Part shown: piece by piece, positions 17,193-24,230 of the stretch
How the letters are laid out: each line of letters starts with the position of its first letter
Position numbering within the stretch: the stretch's first letter is position 1
Assembly (NCBI RefSeq): GCF_018271995.1
Contig: NZ_JAGUCO010000002.1
Location: 248,001-312,000, forward strand
DNA length: 64,000 bases
DNA from: Carboxylicivirga linearis
GTDB lineage: Bacteria; Bacteroidota; Bacteroidia; Bacteroidales; Marinilabiliaceae
Reading direction: 5' to 3'
Notes under the pieces: model-generated
Database searches by the model: none
What the model saw: only the letters and a program-made list of their open reading frames with translations
Told to the model about the DNA's origin: nothing
Translations under genes and position numbers: made by a program

Positions 17193-18167
17193 ATGAAACA
17201 AGTATCAGTAGGAGTAGATATAGGTGGTACTAACTCAGCCATTGGAGTTGTAGATGAAAATGGTCATGTACTGGCAAAAGATAATATCAAAACACCTGAT
17301 CATGGTGATATTAAGCAATATATCGAAGATTTATCTACGGCTATTCGTAATTTAATCAATAATGCCAAGCTTATTAATGAAAATATTGAGGTATTAGGAA
17401 TTGGCATAGGTGCACCTAACGGTAACTATTATAATGGAACCATTGAATATGCTCCCAATCTTTCGTTTGAAGGTATTGTACCTTTAGCTGATTTATTAAA
17501 GACACGTTTTGAGGATTTAAAAGTGGTGGCTTTAACCAATGACGCCAATGCAGCCGCAATAGGTGAGATGATTTATGGCGGTGCAAAAAACATGAAGAAC
17601 TTTGTGATGTTTACTCTGGGTACCGGAGTAGGTTCTGGTTTAGTTGTAAACGGAGACTTGGTTTATGGTGCTGATGGTTTTGCCGGTGAGTGTGGACATA
17701 CAACCTTAGTTGCTGGTGGTAGATTATGTGGATGTGGTGCCTTAGGACACTTAGAAGCATATTGCTCAGCCCCCGGAATGAAACGTACAGCTTTTGAACT
17801 AATCGCTAAATATAATGCTACAGATAGTTTACTGGCAGATAAGTCATTTAAGGAATTAAATTCAAAAATGATTTATGATGCAGCAGTGGAAGGAGATAAA
17901 GTAGCAAAAGAAGTTTTTGAACTGACCGGTCACTATCTTGGACAAGGCATTGCTGATACAGTTCACCATTTAAGTCCGGAAGCCGTATTTTTGTTCGGAG
18001 GCCCTACAGCTGCTGGTGATTTAATCTTTAATCCTACCATCAAGAGTATGGAAGATCATTTACTACCTATCTTTAAGGATAAAATTAAAATATTACCTTC
18101 TGAATTAAATGCAGGTGATGCAGCTATAGTTGGCGCCAGTGCCTTAGTTTGGAAAGAGATAGAATAG
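17193..18167 (+). CDS. ROK-family sugar kinase, probably glucokinase
   Basis: The 324-residue protein has the ROK layout: ATP-binding VDIGGTNSAIGVVDE at residues 8-22, the catalytic ND pair at 116-117, LGTGVGSGLVVNG, and the ROK zinc region GHTTLVAGGRLCGCGALGHLE (described in parts). Zinc ligands would be His169, Cys179 and Cys181; the usual third cysteine is replaced by His186. Histidine can also bind zinc, so activity is not excluded. Pairing with a sugar permease favours ATP-dependent phosphorylation of imported glucose; mannose, fructose or N-acetyl sugars are alternatives. A strong terminator follows. Confidence 0.88.
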   Translation: MKQVSVGVDIGGTNSAIGVVDENGHVLAKDNIKTPDHGDIKQYIEDLSTAIRNLINNAKLINENIEVLGIGIGAPNGNYYNGTIEYAPNLSFEGIVPLADLLKTRFEDLKVVALTNDANAAAIGEMIYGGAKNMKNFVMFTLGTGVGSGLVVNGDLVYGADGFAGECGHTTLVAGGRLCGCGALGHLEAYCSAPGMKRTAFELIAKYNATDSLLADKSFKELNSKMIYDAAVEGDKVAKEVFELTGHYLGQGIADTVHHLSPEAVFLFGGPTAAGDLIFNPTIKSMEDHLLPIFKDKIKILPSELNAGDAAIVGASALVWKEIE

Positions 18168-18189
18168 AAGTTAAGTTTTAAAATAAGAG

Positions 18190-18220
18190 AACCTCCGCTA
18201 AATTTAGTGGAGGTTTTTTT
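18190..18220 (+). terminator. Intrinsic terminator of the permease-kinase operon
   Basis: AACCTCC (18190-18196) and GGAGGTT (18209-18215) with inner pairing CTAAATTTAG form a strong hairpin followed by seven T residues in total. Confidence 0.87.
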
Positions 18221-18289
18221 GTGTATTAATATTTAGGTAATAAATTTTAACTAATTTTGACACCTGAAATACACTATATAACATAATTA

Positions 18290-18856
18290 ATGAGTAAAAA
18301 AGCTGATATTTACCAGGGAGCCATGGAGCTTTTTGTAGCAAAAGGATTTACTGCTTCAGTTAACGAATTAATCGAACGTATTGGTATTGCAAAAGGAACG
18401 TTGTATCATCATATTTCAGGTAAGGATCAATTGATTGTTGACATTTATAAGCAATTGATGTTTGAAATTGAAGAAAAGTGTGTTGATTCTTTTTCCTCAG
18501 AAGATCCGAAAGAAGATTCTAAACGTGTGTTTAGTAAAATTGTTAAATGGTTTATCAGCAATCCAACCAAGTTTTACTACATTAATATTTTCGAGACAAG
18601 TCCTTATATAAAAGTGCATTTTGGTCGGGTGGAAGACACTCTGGAAGGTCCTCGAAAAAATATAATGAAGAAAGTAAATATGGGGGTACTTAAAGGGTAT
18701 AAAACCGATATGATTGCTTATTTTGATTTTGCTTTTACCAGAGCAATGGCAAATTACTTTCTGGCTTTACCAAAACCAATTAAAAGTTTTAAAGAAGAAT
18801 TCGATGAAGCTTTTGACTTATATTGGGATGGTGTTGCACGCAAACAGTTGGGTTAA
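18290..18856 (+). CDS. TetR/AcrR-family transcriptional regulator
   Basis: The 188-residue protein has an N-terminal HTH (AMELFVAKGFTASVNELIERIGIAKGTLYHH in parts; the GTLYHHxxxKDQL recognition-helix pattern is typical) and an all-helical C-terminal ligand domain. The effector cannot be read from sequence. In the 298-bp gap downstream there is a perfect 16-bp palindrome, AACCGA-CCAT-TCGGTT, of the kind TetR regulators bind, at the promoter of the next gene, so the neighbouring TonB-dependent receptor is the likely target (inference). Confidence 0.9.
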   Translation: MSKKADIYQGAMELFVAKGFTASVNELIERIGIAKGTLYHHISGKDQLIVDIYKQLMFEIEEKCVDSFSSEDPKEDSKRVFSKIVKWFISNPTKFYYINIFETSPYIKVHFGRVEDTLEGPRKNIMKKVNMGVLKGYKTDMIAYFDFAFTRAMANYFLALPKPIKSFKEEFDEAFDLYWDGVARKQLG

Positions 18857-18996
18857 CCACCTTCTTCACCAAAATAATTTATTCTTATATGAGTATCATT
18901 AGGTTATATTGTTGATAAATATAACTCAATTGTTAATTTCTTTTAAATGACAAAATGGCAATTTAAATTAAATTAACACAATTTTAACCTTTAGAA

Positions 18997-19012
18997 AACC
19001 GACCATTCGGTT
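18997..19012. promoter_or_regulatory. Perfect 16-bp palindrome, likely TetR operator
   Basis: AACCGA and TCGGTT flank CCAT. Size, GC-rich core and position nine bases before a -7 box fit a TetR-family operator placed between the -33 and -7 regions. The rest of 18857-19154 is AT-rich without a gene. Confidence 0.65.
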
Positions 19013-19020
19013 CAAGAATT

Positions 19021-19028
19021 GACCTTTG
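19021..19028 (+). promoter_or_regulatory. Candidate -7 box for the TonB-dependent receptor operon
   Basis: GACCTTTG, followed by CAGCG, matches TAnnTTTG at all but the first base. The same GCAGCG context follows the pyrKD -7 box. The leader would be about 120 nt. Confidence 0.45.
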
Positions 19029-19154
19029 CAGCGTAACTTAACTAAATCCAAGATAAAACTTTAATTAGTTGTATAGTAGCTAATTGTAATTTATAAATAA
19101 CGACAATAATACATTATACACGTTTATTAATTTAACGACTAATTTTTATCTATC

Positions 19155-21689
19155 ATGAAAAAAAAGCTATTCAGCGTTTTTGCAGGGCTTTTCGCATTAG
19201 GTCTTAGTACGGGAGTATTGGCTCAGGGAAAAGTTACCGGTTTGGTTGTTGATGCTGACACACAGGAACCTCTAATAGGAGCTGCTGTGTATATGCAAGA
19301 CAACAAAGGTGTTGGTACTGTTACTCAATTGGATGGAACATTCCAATTGGAAATTGCAGACAGTAAGGTAACACTTGTTTTCGACTACCTGGGTTATATT
19401 AATCTGGAAAAATCGGTTGCTGTCGCAGGAGATGTTGATTTAGGAACTATTGAGCTTAAATCTTCATCCGTTGGTATTGTTGAAGTATCGGTTATTGCTA
19501 ATGTAGCCGTGCAAAGAAAAACACCTGTGGCATTATCTTCTATTAAACCTCAATTAATTGAAGAAAAACTAGGAACTCAGGAATTTCCTGAAATATTGAA
19601 ATCAACCCCTGGGATTTATGCTACTAAGCAAGGTGGTGGTTTCGGTGATTCCCGCATTAATGTTCGTGGTTTCGATATGAATAACACGGCTGTTATGATT
19701 AACGGTATTCCTGTTAACGACATGGAAAACGGATGGGTTTACTGGAGTAATTGGGCCGGTCTATCAGAAGTTACCCGTAGTATGCAGGTTCAAAGAGGTC
19801 TTGGAGCTTCAAAATTATCAATTGGTTCAGTGGGAGGTACAATTAATGTGCTTACAAAAACAACAGATGCCGAGAAAGGTGGTAGTGCTTTTGTGGGTAT
19901 TGGAAATGATGGATACTTTAAAAGATCATTCACTGTATCAACTGGGTTAACAGATAATGATTGGGCTGTTACATTTTCCGGAGCGCATACCACCGGACAA
20001 GGATGGGTTGATGCAACTCAATTTGATAGTTGGTCATACTTTTTAAGTATTTCAAAACGTTGGGATAATCAAATCTTATCTTTTACAGTATTTGGTGCGC
20101 CTCAAACTCATGGACAAAGATCAAGCAGGCAGTATATTACAGATATGCAAGATCCAAACAAAGGATTGAAATACAACCCTGATTGGGGATATTTAAATGG
20201 TGAAACATATAATTTAAGAACCAATTTCTATCATAAGCCTCAAATGTCATTAAACCACTATTGGACAATTAGTGACAAAACAATGCTTTCAACATCGGCT
20301 TATGCCTCATTTGGTACAGGCGGTGGAACTGGTAATTATGGTTCTGAAGGAAATAAATTTTACGATTACATAAAAGATGGTCAAATTGACTTTGACAGAA
20401 TTGTAGATGAAAATATTGCTAATGGTGGAGGTGGTTCGACAGCCATACTTCGTTCATCACGTAATGATCATACATGGATAGGTCTTTTATCTAATTTACA
20501 GCATAAATTAACCGAAAATTTGGAAATTAGTGGAGGTATTGATCTAAGATATTATAAAGGTGAGCACTTTAGAGAAGTGACTGATTTATTAGGAGGTGAG
20601 TTTGTTTTGTCAGATGATGATGTAAATAATCCTAATAAAATTGCTCGTACCGGAGATAAAATCGGATATTACAATGATGGATTAGTTTCATGGCAGGGAG
20701 TTTTTGCTCAGGCTGAATATACATTAAACGATTTGAATGTATTCGTTTCAGGTGCTTTTAATAACATGGGACAAAAACGTATTGATTATTTCTCATATAC
20801 TCCTGACGAGCAAGAAACAGATTGGGTAAATCACCAAGGATTTGTAGTAAAAGGTGGTGCTAACTACAATATTGATGAACATCACAATGTATTTGGTAAT
20901 TTAGGATATTTTGAAAGAACTCCATTCTTTGATAATGTATTTGTAAGTAATTCAAATGAAATTAATGAAGGAGCGAAGAACGAAAAAACAATGGCTTTTG
21001 AAATCGGATATGGATATAAAAGCCGCATTTTTTCTGCTAATATTAACGCATACTACACTAACTGGAAAGATAAATTCTTCCGTTTAACCAGATACACGAA
21101 TAGTGGAGATCCTATATATGCCAATATATCTGGTGTAAATGCTTTACACAAAGGTATTGAAGCTGACTTTGTATTTAAACCTATTAGAAACATGGTTATT
21201 AGAGGTATGGCTTCATTGGGAGACTGGAGATGGCAAAATAACCTAACTGATGTGCCAATTTTTGATGATAATCAAAATGTTATTGATGAAGTAAGTTTAT
21301 ATATTAAAGATCTAAAGGTAGCTGATGCGGCACAAACTACTGCTGCTATAGGTATTGACTACACCGTATTAGAAGGGTTGAAGGTTGGAATGGACTATGT
21401 TTATAATGCTAATATTTATGCTGCTTTTGATCCGACTGGTCGTGGTGACGAAAATGAAGCTGGTGTTCAACCATGGGAAATGCCTGATTATGGTTTAGTT
21501 GATGCTAATGTAAACTATAGATTCAAAATCGGACAGCTTGATGCTACCGTTTACGGTAATATTAATAACATTTTTAATACCGAATATATCTCAGATGCGA
21601 ACGATGGTTCAGGTCATAACTGGCAATCAGCATTGGTATATTATGGTTTTGGTCGCACATGGTCAACTGGTTTAAGAGTTAACTTTTAA
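19155..21689 (+). CDS. TonB-dependent outer-membrane receptor with N-terminal carboxypeptidase-like domain
   Basis: The 844-residue protein has a signal peptide (to LAQ at residue 24), a carboxypeptidase-regulatory-like domain (about 25-105, with GLVVDADTQEPLIGAAVY), a plug domain (about 120-240: PEILKSTPGIYATKQGGG, INVRGFDMNNTAVMINGIPV, SIGSVGGTINVLTK) and a 22-strand-type barrel ending in LRVNF with the C-terminal Phe needed for outer-membrane insertion. No SusD partner is beside it, so a SusCD glycan pair is not indicated. It is followed 20 bp later by a repeat lipoprotein. The substrate is unknown; the NPP phosphodiesterase nearby hints at a phosphodiester compound (inference). Confidence 0.92.
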   Translation: MKKKLFSVFAGLFALGLSTGVLAQGKVTGLVVDADTQEPLIGAAVYMQDNKGVGTVTQLDGTFQLEIADSKVTLVFDYLGYINLEKSVAVAGDVDLGTIELKSSSVGIVEVSVIANVAVQRKTPVALSSIKPQLIEEKLGTQEFPEILKSTPGIYATKQGGGFGDSRINVRGFDMNNTAVMINGIPVNDMENGWVYWSNWAGLSEVTRSMQVQRGLGASKLSIGSVGGTINVLTKTTDAEKGGSAFVGIGNDGYFKRSFTVSTGLTDNDWAVTFSGAHTTGQGWVDATQFDSWSYFLSISKRWDNQILSFTVFGAPQTHGQRSSRQYITDMQDPNKGLKYNPDWGYLNGETYNLRTNFYHKPQMSLNHYWTISDKTMLSTSAYASFGTGGGTGNYGSEGNKFYDYIKDGQIDFDRIVDENIANGGGGSTAILRSSRNDHTWIGLLSNLQHKLTENLEISGGIDLRYYKGEHFREVTDLLGGEFVLSDDDVNNPNKIARTGDKIGYYNDGLVSWQGVFAQAEYTLNDLNVFVSGAFNNMGQKRIDYFSYTPDEQETDWVNHQGFVVKGGANYNIDEHHNVFGNLGYFERTPFFDNVFVSNSNEINEGAKNEKTMAFEIGYGYKSRIFSANINAYYTNWKDKFFRLTRYTNSGDPIYANISGVNALHKGIEADFVFKPIRNMVIRGMASLGDWRWQNNLTDVPIFDDNQNVIDEVSLYIKDLKVADAAQTTAAIGIDYTVLEGLKVGMDYVYNANIYAAFDPTGRGDENEAGVQPWEMPDYGLVDANVNYRFKIGQLDATVYGNINNIFNTEYISDANDGSGHNWQSALVYYGFGRTWSTGLRVNF

Positions 21690-21709
21690 TAAAGGAAAGG
21701 GAACAAAAG

Positions 21710-22852
21710 ATGAAAAAGATAATATTTCTTTTAGCAATAGTATTGGGATTATTACATGTTGCATGTGACCCAATGGAAGATATCAAAGAAGAGATCGAAG
21801 ATATTCAGGATATGCAAGATGAGCGCGATCGTTTCTATAGTGAACTTGAAGCTGCTCCGGAAGCATACACATTAACTGATGAGGATTATGAATTGTCAAG
21901 CAATGATGATGTTGCTAATTACAAAAACTTTTCAGCAAATGCATTACCAAAAGACTTTTTACCAGAGATTTTAATACAAAAATTCTATGGTGAAAATGCT
22001 CAAGCTATGATGATTACCTATGACTATTACGAACGTCCAACAGTTGATGAAGATGGTGCTCGTGAGATTAGTGAAGATGAATACGCTGAAATGGGTAATA
22101 ATTACGGTAGTTTTTCAGATGAAGATGAAGCTGAATATTTGATTGGAAAACTTCTTGATCGAAAAGAGTATGCTGATGAATCAGGAGTTGAAATGACTGT
22201 TTCATATATTTTATATTCTACTGGTGAAACCAGATATGTTAAAGTAAATGCAGACTTTTCTACAGAATTACTTGATTATGCATCGGATGCTATTGAAGTT
22301 ACTGAAGATCAATATGAATCTTTAGGAAATGGAAGATACAACAACTTTGATGATATTGATCAGGCTCAAGAGAGATTAGCTTTATTGGCTGAGACAGAAG
22401 GGACAGCTCCAATTACTTATTCTTGTGTTGTGTACAGAAATTATATCAATACATATGTGGTGTATATGTACAATGGAAGTAACTGGATTGTTAAACAAAG
22501 TGTTATGGCTGTATCTGAAGAGTTAAACTTTGCTTTGGATGAAGATAATATCCGCAATAGTTACTGGTGGGCTGATCCAGCAATAAAAATCACTTTGGGT
22601 ACTGAAGATTACAATTTGTTTGATGAAACGTCGTATTACCAAAACTTTGATTTAAGAAGTGGTAATACTCCTGGTACTGATAGAAGCTTACTTGTTGAAA
22701 TGGTTGGTGAGATGTTAGATACTAACTATAGCGCAGTTGAAGATCAACAGTATTTAGTTACTTATGCGTATTATGACGGAAGTAATGGTTCTACAACTAT
22801 TCGTGTTATTAAAACAGGTGGTGTTTGGGCTGAATATTCGGATGAAGAATAA
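21710..22852 (+). CDS. Acidic lipoprotein with four internal repeats, unknown function
   Basis: The 380-residue protein has a lipoprotein signal (LLHVAC, Cys at 19) and a short charged coiled segment (KEEIEDIQDMQDERDRF). Four degenerate repeats of about 70-85 residues then begin near residues 53, 120, 197 and 295. Each opens with a pattern like L-T-x-E-D-Y-x-x-(G/S)N...Y-x-N/S-F and ends with a strand pair such as VTYAYY or VSYILYS. The protein is strongly acidic. It starts 20 bp after the receptor and is followed by a terminator, so it is probably a surface partner of the receptor, perhaps a substrate-binding lipoprotein (inference). I do not recognise the family. Confidence 0.78.
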   Translation: MKKIIFLLAIVLGLLHVACDPMEDIKEEIEDIQDMQDERDRFYSELEAAPEAYTLTDEDYELSSNDDVANYKNFSANALPKDFLPEILIQKFYGENAQAMMITYDYYERPTVDEDGAREISEDEYAEMGNNYGSFSDEDEAEYLIGKLLDRKEYADESGVEMTVSYILYSTGETRYVKVNADFSTELLDYASDAIEVTEDQYESLGNGRYNNFDDIDQAQERLALLAETEGTAPITYSCVVYRNYINTYVVYMYNGSNWIVKQSVMAVSEELNFALDEDNIRNSYWWADPAIKITLGTEDYNLFDETSYYQNFDLRSGNTPGTDRSLLVEMVGEMLDTNYSAVEDQQYLVTYAYYDGSNGSTTIRVIKTGGVWAEYSDEE

Positions 22853-22870
22853 TCTTTATAAATAATTAAT

Positions 22871-22912
22871 AAAAATAGCTGCTTCAAATTATTTTGAGGC
22901 AGCTATTTTTGT
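22871..22912 (+). terminator. Intrinsic terminator after the repeat lipoprotein
   Basis: AAAAATAGCTGC (22871-22882) pairs with GCAGCTATTTTT (22899-22910), with extra pairing inside. It separates receptor and lipoprotein from the NPP gene, which must read through or have its own promoter. Confidence 0.82.
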
Positions 22913-22949
22913 ATAAAATTGGATCAACCAAAATATTAAATACCAAAGC

Positions 22950-24164
22950 ATGAGATTATTTAAAATATTAAGCTGTTTTATAATATGTTTGTTCGTTAGT
23001 TGTGATTCTTTGGTGGTTGAAAATGAACATCATAAACCATACTTACTTGTTGTTTCATTAGATGGTTTCAGATGGGATTACCAGGATTTGTACAACACTC
23101 CGTTTTTAGATTCAATTGAAAAGGTAGGGGCAAAGGCTAAATCATTACAACCCTCATTTCCTAGTAAAACATTTCCTAATCACTATTCAATAGCAACTGG
23201 ATTATATCCCGACCATCATGGTTTGGTTGCAAATTCTTTTTATTCGAAAAAATATGCTGATTTTTATAAGGTCAGGGATAGAGAAAAGGTTCAGGATGGC
23301 AACTACTACGGCGGAGAACCGATTTGGGTAACAGTAGAAAAGAATGGTATAAAATCGGCAAGTTATTTTTGGGTTGGAACAGAGGCTGATGTTCAAGGCA
23401 TAAGACCAACTTATTGGAAGCAATATGATTCTGCAATTGGTTATTCAGCTCGTATCGATTCGGTTGTATCCTGGTTGAACCTCCCTTATAATCAACGACC
23501 TCATTTGTGTATGCTTTATTTTGATGAACCTGATGGTGTTGGACATAATTATGGACCAGAATCTGATTCAACAAGAATAATGGTGAATAGATTGGATGCC
23601 TACCTTTCAGAATTAACAAATAAGATAAATGATATTGGTATTAAGGATTCAATTGATATTATCATATTGTCTGATCACGGTATGGGAGCAATAAATGATG
23701 AAAGAAAGGTAGTAATTAACCAAATTATTGATACTGCCCAAGTGAATTATATTACAGGAAGTAATCCTTTTTACTTATTAGATGCAAAAGAACCATTTAT
23801 AAAGAAAATAAAAAATGAGTTAAATTGTATACCGGGTATTCAGGCTTGGGAGAAAGATAGTGTGCCGGATTATTTACACTATGGAACGAACAAAAATATT
23901 GCATCGCTGATTGTGGTAGCCGATAGTGCATATAGCATTGTTGCAGATCCTACTGATATGGTTATTGGAGGAACACATGGTTATGATCCGACGAATAAAG
24001 ATATGCATGGTATTTTTTATGCTTTTGGCCCGTCATTTAAAAATGGATATGCTTCAGAAACATTTGAAAATATTCAAATTTATGAGTTAATGTGCCATAT
24101 TCTTGGTGTAAGAGCTGTTGATAATGACGGAGATTTAAAAGTGACTGAAGATTTATTGAAATGA
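22950..24164 (+). CDS. NPP-type phosphodiesterase lipoprotein (alkaline phosphatase superfamily)
   Basis: Nucleotide pyrophosphatase/phosphodiesterases cleave phosphodiester bonds in nucleotides, dinucleotides or lipid head groups, outside the cytoplasm. The 404-residue protein has a lipobox (FVSC, Cys18). Two-metal site residues are visible: Asp38 in VSLDGFRWD, the nucleophile Thr74 in FPSKTFPNHYSIATG, DEPDGVGHNYGP, LSDHGMG and GGTHGYD near the C-terminus. Length and order fit bacterial NPPs. It is downstream of the TonB receptor and repeat lipoprotein in the same direction; a terminator lies between, so operon membership is uncertain. Confidence 0.9.
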   Translation: MRLFKILSCFIICLFVSCDSLVVENEHHKPYLLVVSLDGFRWDYQDLYNTPFLDSIEKVGAKAKSLQPSFPSKTFPNHYSIATGLYPDHHGLVANSFYSKKYADFYKVRDREKVQDGNYYGGEPIWVTVEKNGIKSASYFWVGTEADVQGIRPTYWKQYDSAIGYSARIDSVVSWLNLPYNQRPHLCMLYFDEPDGVGHNYGPESDSTRIMVNRLDAYLSELTNKINDIGIKDSIDIIILSDHGMGAINDERKVVINQIIDTAQVNYITGSNPFYLLDAKEPFIKKIKNELNCIPGIQAWEKDSVPDYLHYGTNKNIASLIVVADSAYSIVADPTDMVIGGTHGYDPTNKDMHGIFYAFGPSFKNGYASETFENIQIYELMCHILGVRAVDNDGDLKVTEDLLK

Positions 24165-24180
24165 CAATATTCTATCAATA

Positions 24181-24212
24181 AAAAAGCCGCAATTGAATAA
24201 ATTGCGGCTTTT
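24181..24212. terminator. Bidirectional terminator between the NPP gene and clpC
   Basis: A perfect stem AAAAGCCGCAATT / AATTGCGGCTTTT with a short loop has A-run and T-run flanks, serving two convergent genes. Confidence 0.82.
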
Positions 24213-24230
24213 ATATGCTCTTAAAAAGAA

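Noticed and set aside
22871-22912. Treating receptor, repeat lipoprotein and NPP as one certain operon
   Set aside because: A strong terminator lies before the NPP gene, so only the first two are confidently co-transcribed.
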